Shown here in pieces: positions 51,668-61,734 of a stretch of DNA of 64,000 nt (position 1 is its first letter; every line of letters starts with the position of its first letter). Both the position numbers and the translations under genes were made by a program. This DNA is from Fagopyrum homotropicum (Eukaryota > Streptophyta > Magnoliopsida > Caryophyllales > Polygonaceae): positions 52,983,001 through 53,047,000 of the forward strand of contig BSWB01000002.1 of assembly GCA_033239125.1 (NCBI GenBank). Direction: 5' to 3'. Below the pieces are notes generated by a model. The model had not been told where the DNA came from. It made no database searches and saw nothing but the letters and a program-made list of their open reading frames with translations.

Positions 51668-52121
51668 TTACTCCCTTTACTTGTATGGCTTCCATCTCAA
51701 TTTCTCTTAAGTTGTCTCGAGTTTTCTTTTTATTGGTTTTCCTTCGTTTACATCATCTCTAATCCTCCGCTCTGACGTCCTCTTAAAGGAGTCCGAGAAA
51801 CACCAAGTTGTTTGTCAAAACGTAATACTCAACTCGGTACTTGAGCATACTCTTCCTCGTATGTAAACTATCCTAAGCCAAACGGCATCATCCAAGAGGC
51901 AATGATAGCTTTCTATCATCTCAACTATAAGGTCTCGCATCTATATGCTGCTATATATCCTAGAATACGTATAAGACTATATAAGTCCTATGTCCACATT
52001 GCTATCAGCCTAACACAACCAAGGAAACCATAATCATAAAACAAGTTCCAAACATGTACTATAGTCCACATATATTAACTATACTTATAAATCAAGTCAT
52101 CATGCAACTACAATCCATATA

Positions 52122-52123
<2 letters not shown>

Positions 52124-52166
<43 letters not shown>
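52124..52166. repeat. (TA)n microsatellite
   Basis: About 20 TA units with one CTA interruption at the left. Confidence 0.9.
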
Positions 52167-52167
<1 letters not shown>

Positions 52168-52336
52168 AAATCCAATAAACTAAGCTGCCGAGATCCGCGG
52201 AAGGAGTGGTGGTCCGTATATTCTACCCCAACTCATGCATGTGATTTTGAAAATGAAAACTCAAAACTTGTGGGGTTATTTTTATTCCTTATTCGGCCTT
52301 TAGAAGATTGACATTGCCATTGTTCTCAACCTCGGA

Positions 52337-52347
52337 CTTTGATACCA
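52337..52347 (-). promoter_or_regulatory. T4 primer binding site (tRNA-Met type)
   Basis: Minus strand TGGTATCAAAG, four bases after the LTR end. Confidence 0.7.
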
Positions 52348-52351
52348 CTTT

Positions 52352-53104
52352 TGTAACACCCCAAATCCGCGGGACTCGGGGCGCTACGGGTTGGGACCTT
52401 ACAATGGGTCCCGACACTTAGCCCAACAATAATTTCACCGGATCTTTCAACAAGACACAAATACAAGCCAAAATGAAATACATTTTTATGCAATGCAATA
52501 AAACCCGAAACCATAAAAACAAAAGACTTCAGCCAATATACAACTCCAAAGACCAAACACCATACACGCGTCATACAAAAATACAAAACATACAATGCTC
52601 CAACATGACTCCACCCAAAAACCCCTCCTAAAATATACGGAACTTCGGATGCCCACTCTTCTGGATCTCTCGGCCGCATTCCTAACCTGCAATGCAATCT
52701 ACAACAATCGGTATAAAACCGTTAGCTAATATTCGAAGCATTAGAATCCAGGTGAAAGGCACAAACACAAGTAAATCATCACAAACACACATCATATTCC
52801 AAAGCACACAAATCCAGTTTATTATCTTTTTATTATTAAGTCATATCCCGTTCTAATTCAACTTTTTTCGTGACACGAGAATCACCCGAAACTCGCCTCG
52901 GTCCCCACTTACCGGCATGGAACGGTACGGACGCATCCGACTGTCTTAACCAGCACGGGCTAGTCGCCAAAAACCTCCTAGCTCTATGCAAGAGCTAGGC
53001 AGTATTGTCACCACCCATTATCATACACTTGAGCCAAATAATATAAAGGTCGGTGGTCCTATTTCCGATTTAATTGTTATAACATAAAATGAAGAACCGT
53101 TAGG
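52352..53104 (-). repeat. T4 5' LTR, 3' part
   Basis: The first 110 bases (plus strand) match LTR ends of T1, S1 and T3. The far end is replaced by C2. A 123-codon minus-strand ORF (52326-52697) is only an LTR reading. Confidence 0.75.
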
Positions 53105-54338
53105 TGAATATAAAGGATAAAAGATATTCTAGAAGGGGGGTTGAATAGAGTATGAGAACTTTTCGCAAAATCTATCTCAAGGCTTTGAAACTTATTTCAA
53201 AGGCCTTGATGTCGATCTCAGCTCTTTGTGACACACTTTTATTTCAAGGGCTTTGAAACTGATTTCAAGGGCCTTGACTTTGTTCCCCTGTAAAACAAAG
53301 TTAGTCACAAGAAAGCAAATAAAGTGCAGAATGTAAAAGATCATCACGAGGATATGTTTACGAAGTTCGGCTCTAAATAGCCTACTCTTCGTCCCAGGGT
53401 ATAGCCGTAGGATCTAACTATCTATTATCAACTTCAAAGAGTCCTAGATACAAACTAGAAGAAATCCCCTTCTTCTCTCACTGTAGTCAACACTACGATC
53501 TAGCTCCAACTCTTCACATTGCTATAATAGCCTAGTTACTTCGCAGAGTAACACACACTATAGTATTACACTCTTTAGATATTCCAATGGAGCTCTCAAG
53601 TTTTATCTCTCTCTAGGGGATAACACTTTAAATAAAAGAGAGAAATAAAATTGTTTGATCGATTGAAGATGTTTTGGATTGCTTGAAGACTTTAGATGTT
53701 TCCGTGTAAGCTTGTATCTTGTTCTTCAATCGACATCTTCATTTATAGACTTCTATGGAGAGGTCTTCTAGCCATTGGGAAGATGACCGTTGAAGATGAT
53801 TCTTCTTCTCCATGAAAGCCGCTTCTTGGTTGAGATGAGGAAGATGTTGTGGATCTTCTATCATCTTCATCTCCTTGAAGCATGTTGATCTCTCTTGTCC
53901 ATAATCTTCTCGTATTTGTTGTGAAGATATAAAATTCCGTTTGAGAGAAGATCTTTGTGCTTTCGGTTGAGGATCGTTGCAAGATCCTATTTCGAATCAA
54001 ATCTTCCTTGGTTGGTTGAGATCTTCTTTGAGCATATCTTCTTGTTTGCGCATATCTTCTTAGAATATCTTCTTTGCCACTTGGTAGATTCAGTTTGTTG
54101 AATTTGAATTCCTTCAGCGTGCGTTGTTCCGATTAGAGTTTCAAGGGTCTTGGCTTCTGATCCCTTGAAATGGCTTTCAAGGCCTCCGAAGGTCCCTTGA
54201 AAAGCATTTCAAGACATGCACATATTCTAAACAAACTACCAAGCATCTCGATATATAATCAATAAATTGTTAGTATATAAAACCACTTCATTTGTGTTTA
54301 AGTCTTCCATCATCATCACCTATACAAATATATAATCA
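53105..54338 (-). repeat. C2 3' LTR (about 1234 bp)
   Basis: Element-sense start TGATTATATATTTG, end TATATTCA; boundaries are inferred from the purine tract and terminal symmetry. It contains repeats of TTTCAAGGCCTTGA-like phrases (53195-53280, 54140-54210), a further palindromic word also found at 56310-56355. Confidence 0.65.
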
Positions 54339-54352
54339 AGGTGGAGTTTTTA

Positions 54353-54365
54353 ATCTCCCCCTTTA
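54353..54365 (-). promoter_or_regulatory. C2 polypurine tract
   Basis: Minus strand AAAGGGGGAGATT, the Sirevirus-like tract, about 14 bases before the LTR start. Confidence 0.7.
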
Positions 54366-54613
54366 TGGAAGAAAACACAAATATATCGTACTTGTATTGT
54401 AAAGTTAGCGATACATATATGAATATCAAAACAAACTGAAAATATAGAATGCAGAAATATCGAAAATGTCGGATCATTTATTTCTCCCCCTTTGTCTTTC
54501 AACAAGAGAGAAAAATAATTAAAGCACGGAAGTTTTACAGCCCCAGAAAAGTATTTCACAAAAACCACAAGACAAATCAAGTTTTTTAACACATCAATCC
54601 CACAATCATCAGC

Positions 54614-56014
54614 TCAGTCTGAATCCTCCTCGTAAAACCTCCTTTTTCCCTTAGTTGAAGATTTTTTGTGGCTCCAATCGTCCATTTCAGCAGCTAAGCG
54701 TCGTCTCTTTTCTTCAGCTCTTCGTTCCTTAACCACCTCATATTCGATCACTAGCAGAATAGTTGGCTCAACATGAGTCGGATAAAGAATAAAGTTATTT
54801 TGTACACGACGTTTGCAATTCATTAGAACATTTTTTACTTTCTCTTGAGTATGTTGAGCTTTATCTTCAGTCATAGGTAGGATCCTTCCCATGGTAGTCA
54901 GAGTAAGAGTATTCATCAAATACATTTCATTGACCTTAGCATTCATGGTAGATAGTAGTTCATGATTTGCATCCAGTCTTCTCTTAGTGTCAAACTAGAA
55001 ATCAGACAGTTCACGATTCAGACAGGCCAGTTCTTTTTCACATCCATCTAACCTGATTTCAGGAGTAGGAGTAGAAGATGTTAGAGCTTCTAAGTTGGCA
55101 GTGGAATAGCTCATTTTCCCTTTAAAGTCCATGCTCCTGCAAGAGTCTTCTCAATTCCTAGTCGTTCTAAGCAGGACTCGTCAATCTTGCCAGGAATTGT
55201 TTGTCGATCTTCAGAGGATGTATCAATTGTGAAATAGTCAAAGATCTTGGGCAGCAGATCTCCATAAGGCAAAGGGATGGCTCGCTTAGAGTTGACAGAG
55301 TGTATCATATGGTTGCGGATGAGATTAGGTACATCAATGTCTAACCCAGACATAATCAGATGAATTAGTTCCAATGATTGATAAGTCAGAAGCTCTCTTG
55401 AGTTAGCATGAGGATCAACACACCGAACCAGAATGGTAAAAACAATTTTAGCGTCTAGGGTTAAGGAAGTATGAGTAAGCTGGCGTGAGGTTGAATTGGG
55501 AACCAGAAAATTCTCCTTAGCGAGGCGAACACTTTCTGATCGTGAGGGATGAGTAAAAGAAATATATGTAGGAATTCCTAAAATCTCACTAAAAACAGAA
55601 GAAGTGAGGAAAATTGGGATACCTTTTACTTATGATTCAAGGGTGATAACTCCTTTGTCCCATTTTGTGACAAGATTGACATTAAACATCCTTGTGAGCC
55701 TTGGAAAAGAAAAATCTCCAAGGTTTAAGATTTTCCAGATTGTCGAGCTCTTGAGCTATCTATGCAAGGGATCTGAAGTGTTTCGAGAAATGCAGTATCC
55801 ACCAGCTCACACATACAGAGAGGTCTATTGTGAAATCCATCAAGCCTAGATCCCGAGGCTTGAAAGTTGATGAACTAACATGTAGGAAGACCGGTTGTCT
55901 GAAAAATTTCCAAATCCTTAGAATTTTTTCTTCTTTTGGAATAGAGGAGATCTGAACTGATTTCTTTTTGGAAGATGAGGCCTGAGGAGCAGATTTCTTG
56001 CTTCTGGGAGCCAT
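54614..56014 (-). pseudogene. C2 env-like / plant-transposon-domain ORF, broken
   Basis: Starts MAPRSKKSAPQASSSKKKS (56014). After frame changes at 55600-55900 a long stretch (about 55600 to 55090) reads continuously with LGIPTYISFTHPSRSESV, NSTSRQLTHTSLTLDAKIV and LELIHLIMSGLDIDVPNL, then LPYGDLLPKIFDYF. It resembles the putative plant transposon protein domain found in third ORFs of plant retroelements. The C-terminal ~130 residues form a charged coiled coil (KAQHTQEKVKNVLMN, KERRAEEKRRRLAAEMDD). I see no signal peptide or membrane segment, so an envelope role is not supported by sequence. Confidence 0.6.
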
Positions 56015-56403
56015 AGATGATATTTGGAGAGAAAATAAGGTGTTTTTGAAAAGGGTTTATGTAAAGATGAGAAATGAAAAAGATAGGAGATTTTAGCCTT
56101 TTAAAAGAATGAAAACAATAAAAACAAGATCTCAAGAAGATCAAACTCTTGAAAGACCAAAATTGTTTCCTATAAAATCTCAACAATTCTTCTTCAAAAC
56201 TTTGAACCCGAAATTAAAGATTTTGAAATCATTAAAAAAAAACAATTTAAGAATTAAAATATCTAAAAGATATTAATCCTTAAATAGATCCGTAATTTTT
56301 AATTTACCCTTGAATCTTGTTTCAAGGTCCTTGAATTGCCTTTCAAGGCCCTTGAAAAAGACAAGTGGGCTGCATACGAAGGAGAAAATAAAATAATCTA
56401 CTC

Positions 56404-57243
56404 CCCTATGTTAATGCTTCCTTGTTCAACATACCAAGCTCTAAATGAATAAAAATGAATTGATCTTTAGGTAGGGGCTTGGTAAAGATATTTGCAAGCT
56501 GCAAGTTAGTTGATATAAAAGAGATCGAAACATCATCTTTCTCAACATGATCACGTATGAAGTGATGCCTTACATCGATATGCTTAGTCCTTGAATGCTG
56601 CACAGGATTTTTAGTAATTTAAATAGCAGTGGTATTATCACATTTTATAGGAATACCTTTCAAATCAAAGCCAAGATCACGAGGTTGTTGAGCAATCCAT
56701 AGAATCTGTGCACAACGGGCTCCCGCAGCTATATAGTCGGCTTCAGCTGTGGATAGGGCGACCGAGTTTTGCTTCTTGGAGTGCCAACTAATTAGGGATG
56801 ACCCTAAGAATTGGCAACATCCAGAAGTGTTCTTCCTACCAACCTATTACCTGTAAAATTTGCATCTGAATAGCCAACGAGGTGAAACGAGCTTTGACGT
56901 GGGTACCATAACCCTAGATCCTTAGTGCCATTGAGATACCGAAAAATCCTTTTTACAACTATCAAGTGTGACTCTTTAGGATCAGCTTGAAATCTTGAAC
57001 ACATGCACACGCTAAACATAATGTCATGTCGACTAGCGGTCAAATATAACAATGATCCGATCATACCTCGATACTCCTTTTGTACTACACTTTTGCCATC
57101 TTTGTCATGGTCAAGCGAAAGTGTCGAACTCATAGGAGTCTTTGCGACCTTAGATTGATCCATCTTATACTTCTTAAGCAAGTCCTTGGTATACTTGCTT
57201 TGATTGAGAAAAATTCCTTTCTTTTCTTGTGTAACTTGAAGTC
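56404..57243 (-). pseudogene. C2 RT end and RNase H
   Basis: From 57240: EKKGIFLNQSKYTKDLLKKY, KTPMSSTLSLD, MIGSLLYLTASRHDIMFSV, SHLIVVKRIFRYLNGT and DLGLWYP (copia RT end), then YSDANFTG and, after a frame change, the RNase H phrases STAEADYIAA and SRTKHIDVRHHFIRDHVEK, ending QLANIFTKPLPKDQF. A stop lies near 56621. The RNase H tail places it with Sirevirus or Tork-type copia. Confidence 0.85.
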
Positions 57244-57552
57244 TGTTAGCATGAAATATTGGGATATTTTAGGCACGTTTTCTAGATGTATTTCATCCAT
57301 ATTAGTATTCATTGATAAAGCATTGAAGCAATTGAGAGCTAGTTTATCTATATTGTCGATATAGAGGTCTACATAAGCTTTGTGTTGATTGTAGGCGAAT
57401 AAGAGCTAAAACCGAACGAATTAAGAGAGGATGGAGATGGATTGAGCACATCCAAGGATTGAGGACACCACAAAGAAGCTAAGGAAGATGCTAGGATGAA
57501 GAATGGCACAAAACAAAGGGAATTACGAGCAACCTATGCTTCCACACTCTAA

Positions 57553-57725
57553 ATTACGGCCGTAATGGAGTCCACGTTCTAAACCACGGCCGTGGAACTT
57601 GGCAACATGAGCGTAGAGCATTCTAGAGAGTTACACGGTATAAAGTACGGTCGTGGAAGTTTTGAAGAACCGTAATCCAATTCCACGCTCTAAACCACGG
57701 GCGTGGAATTCCATACAACCGTGAT
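57553..57725 (+). repeat. R4 promoter-proximal word cluster (slot B)
   Basis: ATTACGGCCGTAAT (57553-57566, perfect 14-bp palindrome), CCACGGCCGTGG (about 57594-57605), ACGGTCGTGGAA and CCACGGGCGTGGAA, each near CCACGTTCTAA or CCACGCTCTAA, 77-250 bp upstream of TATAAAAG. Confidence 0.7.
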
Positions 57726-57801
57726 TTAGGCGATCTTTTGGCGAATAAAATATAGACACATTGTCTACTTACATGGGCCGGACACTTATTCTATCTTTCG
57801 C

Positions 57802-57809
57802 TATAAAAG
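57802..57809 (+). promoter_or_regulatory. R4 TATA box
   Basis: TATAAAAG in CGCTATAAAAGGAC. The R3 LTRs have the same element at the matching position on the minus strand. Confidence 0.7.
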
Positions 57810-58281
57810 GACTGAAGGAGGGAGATTTCGGCACCTTCGCTTACGCTTGCCTGCACGTGCCTAGGGTTCCAGTTGGACGTGCGGAGATTGCCATTTTGCA
57901 ACGGAGATTCGCAAAGGTTTGGAGATTTTGGAAGTTACGCTTTGTCCTTAGGTTTGATTAGAAGACGGATTGACATCCCGCTCTTCGTTTTTATCAAGGA
58001 TTGTGATTGGTTTATGTTATTCCAAATCTGATATACATCATTACCTTTGTTTGTGGATTTGAGATTGATTTGAAGTTTATTGAAGGTTTTCGAAGGTTTT
58101 CATCTTTCATTCTTCTAAATCTTGAATTTGATATCATAATGATCGACTGTTGTTGGCTAAAACCCTTTAGCAATTCTAAGGTAAAGGGTTGATAGTTGTG
58201 GCTTAGATGATGATAGATCGATCGTAAACAGATTGGACCCTGAGAGTTAGAGAGATTTCGCCGACGAGCCAGAATCACGGC

Positions 58282-58318
58282 CTGTTCTTGAGGTTCCACG
58301 GCCGTGGAACTAAAGATC
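58282..58318 (+). promoter_or_regulatory. R4 leader palindrome (slot A)
   Basis: CTGTTCTTGAG followed by the perfect 18-bp palindrome 58293-58310 centred on CGGCCG. The right outer arm has decayed to TAAAGATCC. About 480 bp downstream of the TATA box. Confidence 0.6.
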
Positions 58319-58926
58319 CACCCGTAATTTTCCCTAGTTTGCGAATATTGCTTTTACTTTGATCCAAAGTTAAAGATTTGCTTAAACTTAGTCTTGACTT
58401 GCCTTTTCTAGGTAGTAGTGAAGCCTCAACAACCTCTACTTCGATTTCGAGTGTCACAACCTTAATCGGTTTAGTTAGTCTTGATCCTTGGGTTACAAGT
58501 TTGGGTATTTGAGATTAATTCTTGTCTTTAGATCCTTTCTATACTGAAGCCTCAACAACCTTTATAGAGAGTATTTCTAGATAAGTCATATAAAGCCTTG
58601 GAACTTCACCATACATTGCTTTACCTTAGCATACATTTGCAACTCTTAACTCTGTCCTTAGTTCTTTAGTATATCTTGAATCGATTGTCACAATTAGATA
58701 CCTGGATCTTTAGGGTTGTTGTTTTCCCCAATATTTACAAAGCTCATACATATACTTACTTGACAATTTACAAACTGAATTTGTTCCCCCCCTCCAATCC
58801 CTGTGTTCGATACTCTGGAATACTTGCTAATCTACGCCGATCCGTACACTGCGGGTTCGCTTGCTTGATTCTAGTTTTATAAATTTAAAGCTTATTTGCA
58901 CGCACGCTAAGTGGTGAAGAATTTTT

Positions 58927-58946
58927 TGGCGCCGTTTCCGGGGATT
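58927..58946 (+). promoter_or_regulatory. R4 primer binding site (tRNA-Asp)
   Basis: TGGCGCCGTTTCCGGGGATT, one mismatch from the tRNA-Asp complement. Confidence 0.9.
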
Positions 58947-59023
58947 TGGTTTAGGCCGAATTCGGTTATCGGTTGTCAAGCTTGGGAGCTCTTCCCTTGT
59001 TATTTGATATCTCTTTCGAGTGT

Positions 59024-60456
59024 ATGCGCAGGTCTAGGAACAACGAAGACCTCTTACCTCTCGATCAAGAGCTTGAGAGGACTTTGAGGAGAAAGCTCAA
59101 GGAAAGAAAGATGGCTGAAGAAAGAGAACACGATTACCAAACGGAGTTAGCGGAATCCGAAGCTCAACTTAGATCGAGCGAGAAGACTCACAAGGAAGAA
59201 TCGGATCGCCATCAATCAAAAATCGAAGATCTAACGGATATGATGTTCCAAATGAGGCTGGAAATAAGCGACCTCAAGAAGAAAAGAGAAGAAGGAGACC
59301 GGGAAGATCGGTTAGAAGCAACTCATCCAATGAGGATAGCGACTCTTCCATGCCACCACTAGAGGACATTGATCCAACGATCAATGTGAACCCGTTTGTT
59401 CCACGAGTGGCCGCCAATCGTTGTGCCCCAGCTGGAGGTGCGAGAGTCGATTGTGTGGATGAGGAGCCAAGGACTCTTGGCCAAAGGATGGATCCAACGC
59501 AGCAACCACGCCGTTTGGGTGTGAACTTTGATGCTGATGTTGCACAGGGTTTAGCTTCAGCCCGCAAGTTATTACCATTGTCCGCCAAAATCAATTTGGG
59601 GGAACGAGCGCTGAATCTCCATATCAACATCTACAAAATTTTGAGATCATGATGGAGACAATGAAGCCAAATAATGCAACTACCAACAGTTATAAACTCA
59701 AGCCTTTCTTCTTCTCCTTGAAAGGGAAAGCATTGTCTTGGTATCAAGCCCTTCAAAGTGGGAAACTCGACACATGGGAGGATCTTTCTTCGGAATTCCT
59801 CACTAAGTTCTTTCCGCCATCCAAGACGGCGGAGTTGAGAGGTAAGATTAATGCATTTTCTATGAGATCTAACGAAAGTTTGTTTCAATCTTGGGAAAGG
59901 TTTCAGGATTTGCTATTGGATTGCCCACATCATGGCATATCCAAATTGGCGCTATTGGAGATATACTATAAGGGGCTGGATGTGGAGACACAATTCAAGC
60001 TCCAATCCCTTTCATGTGGTACATTTATGGACATGAGGGAAGATGACGCTTGGGACTTCATTGAGAAGCAAGCGCGAGTCATTGAGAAGTATTCTCACCG
60101 GAAAGTAGAGGCGAATCATGTGGAGCAAAGCTATCACAAGCAGCTCAAACTCAAATATTTTCTCTCAATACGGAGATTAAAGAATTGAAGGAAGCCATCA
60201 AAACCAACTTTCCAAAGCAAAAGGAACAAGATGTAGGTTATTTGGGCAACAACAATAACCACAACGGGAATGAGAATACAAATCGCAACAGCCGGAACAA
60301 CAACCGGAATAATTGGAACAACAACAACCGGAACAACAATTGGAACAACAATAGGGGTTCAAACAACAACAATGGCGTCCCAACCAACAAAATTCCGGTA
60401 ATTCTTATTCTAATTCAGGAAATTTACTAACTCCACCTTCCTCTTCTTCCATTCCT
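59024..60456 (+). pseudogene. R4 gag, at least four frameshifts
   Basis: The ATG at 59024 (MRRSRNNEDLLPLDQELE) matches R3. Frame breaks near 59285, 59545, 60128 and 60370. Recognisable in order: coiled coil (DLTDMMFQMRLEISDLKK), acidic MPPLEDIDPTINVNPF, TLGQRMDPTQQPRRLGVNF, capsid domain (FFFSLKGKALSWYQALQSG, SWERFQDLLLDCPHHG, LLEIYYKGLDVETQF), and an Asn-rich tail. Less intact than R3 gag, so R4 cannot make particles itself. Confidence 0.85.
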
Positions 60457-61731
60457 TTGAAAAGCCAGGGGCAAACATCTAATGGTGAAAGTACTTCGGG
60501 GAAAGAGAAGCCCGATCCCATGTTGGAAACAATTTTGGGCAAGCTTCAAGGATTGGAGAGTCACATCATCAAGGTTGATGATCACATAACTAAGGTTGAT
60601 AAAGCCCAAAAGGTTTTAGAGAACCAAATGTTTAGCCATACGGAGGAAGTTCCTAGGAATCAAGGAAAACTTTCAGGAAAGACGGAGGATAACCCAAAGA
60701 GAAGGGTGATGGCAATCACAACTAGGAGCGGAGTAACAACTACCGACCCGCAGCCTAAGTTTGTAGAAGTTCCAGCCGAAAAGGAGAAAGAAAAGGGGAA
60801 GGAGAAGGAAGATGTCTACGTTCCTCCTCCAGCTTTCAAACCTCCCCTACCATTCCCGCAATCTAGAGCAAGAGCGCGTCTAGACAAGCAATTCGATAAA
60901 TTTATTGAACTCATGAGCAAACTACATATTAATATACCTTTCATTGATGCAATTGTAGGTATGCCAGCTTATGGAAAGTTCCTAAAGGAGATCCTCTCTA
61001 ACAAAAGAAAATTAGAGGATTTTGGAGAGGTTAAGATGAGTTCAGATTCATCGGATCTCATCAAGACAATGAAGGAGAAGATGCCCCCAAAGCTGAATGA
61101 TCCGGGGTCATTTTGTATTCCCATAGGAGTGGGAGATGTCACATATGATGCATTATGTAATTTAGGAGCAAGCGTGAGCATCATTCCGCTTGCCTTATGC
61201 AGGAAGATCGGTTTAGGCGAACCTAAACCGGTGAAGATGACGTTGTACATGGCGGATCGATCTATAACTCGTCCCGTCGGTATAGTTGAAGACGTCCCGG
61301 TCAAGCTTGGTAAGTTCTATGTTCCTATAGACTTTGTTGTGCTTGACATTCCTGCAGATAGTCCGGTCCCGATCATACTCAGAAGACCGTTTCTTGCAAC
61401 ATCCGGTTGCATAGTTGATTGTAAGAATGCTAGACTCGCCTTCGACATAGGAGAAGAAAAGGTAGAGTTCGTCCTCTCCACTTTAGTGAAGGAACCAGTT
61501 TTCGATGAGGATATATTCAACATCCATGACAAAGAGCTATCTAGAGAAGAGGTAAGTTCGATTCTCTTCAAAGACCCCTTACAAAAAGTTATTTCTATGA
61601 GCATTATGGATGTAGGGGAAGAAGAGGAATGTAATGAGGAAGTAGAAGCTTTAGAAAAGCAAAAAGAAGTGTATGAAAAAGAATATGAGAAACTCTACGA
61701 TGGGTCAGAAAACGTCAGAAATCACGGCTAG
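60457..61731 (+). CDS. R4 gag tail, aspartic protease and linker (424 codons)
   Basis: Coiled coil (GLESHIIKVDDHITKVDKAQ), proline-rich PPPAFKPPLPFPQ, protease with active site CNLGASVSIIPLALC. The catalytic Asp of R3 (CDLGA) is Asn here, so this protease would be inactive even if made. The strand after it reads IILRRPFLATSG where relatives have LGRPF. Ends at TAG (about 61729) inside the CCACGGCCGTGG word cluster; the next frame continues in phase 18 bases later. Confidence 0.9.
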   Translation: MKSQGQTSNGESTSGKEKPDPMLETILGKLQGLESHIIKVDDHITKVDKAQKVLENQMFSHTEEVPRNQGKLSGKTEDNPKRRVMAITTRSGVTTTDPQPKFVEVPAEKEKEKGKEKEDVYVPPPAFKPPLPFPQSRARARLDKQFDKFIELMSKLHINIPFIDAIVGMPAYGKFLKEILSNKRKLEDFGEVKMSSDSSDLIKTMKEKMPPKLNDPGSFCIPIGVGDVTYDALCNLGASVSIIPLALCRKIGLGEPKPVKMTLYMADRSITRPVGIVEDVPVKLGKFYVPIDFVVLDIPADSPVPIILRRPFLATSGCIVDCKNARLAFDIGEEKVEFVLSTLVKEPVFDEDIFNIHDKELSREEVSSILFKDPLQKVISMSIMDVGEEEECNEEVEALEKQKEVYEKEYEKLYDGSENVRNHG

Positions 61732-61734
61732 TCG

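Larger units (their letters stand above)
51673..53104 (-). mobile_element. T4: chromovirus-like element fragment
   Basis: Minus strand: LTR piece 52352-53104 (TGTAACACCCC at its element-sense end), primer site 52337-52347 and leader 51673-52336 matching the T3 leader for about 150 bases (ACCACCACTCCTTCCGCGGA). No coding domain seen. It is cut by R3 on one side and C2 on the other. Confidence 0.7.
53105..57243 (-). mobile_element. C2: Sirevirus-like Ty1/copia element, 3' half
   Basis: Minus strand: end of RT plus RNase H (57243 to 56404), spacer, env-like third ORF (56014 to 54614), purine tract and 3' LTR (54338 to 53105). A third ORF between pol and the 3' LTR is a feature of Sirevirus copia elements. 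The 5' half is removed by the R4 insertion at 57244 and lies outside the window if it survives. Confidence 0.75.
57244..58920 (+). repeat. R4 5' LTR (1677 bp)
   Basis: TGTTAGCATG to GTGGTGAAGA (relatives end GCGAACA). TATAAAAG at 57802-57809. Slot B words from 57553, slot A palindrome 58293-58310, shared block GGCTTAGATGATGATAGA near 58200. Confidence 0.85.

Noticed and set aside
52326..52697. 123-codon minus-strand ORF with hydrophobic stretch
   Set aside because: Lies across the T4 LTR end and primer site; no homology pattern, hydrophobicity comes from T-rich LTR sequence.
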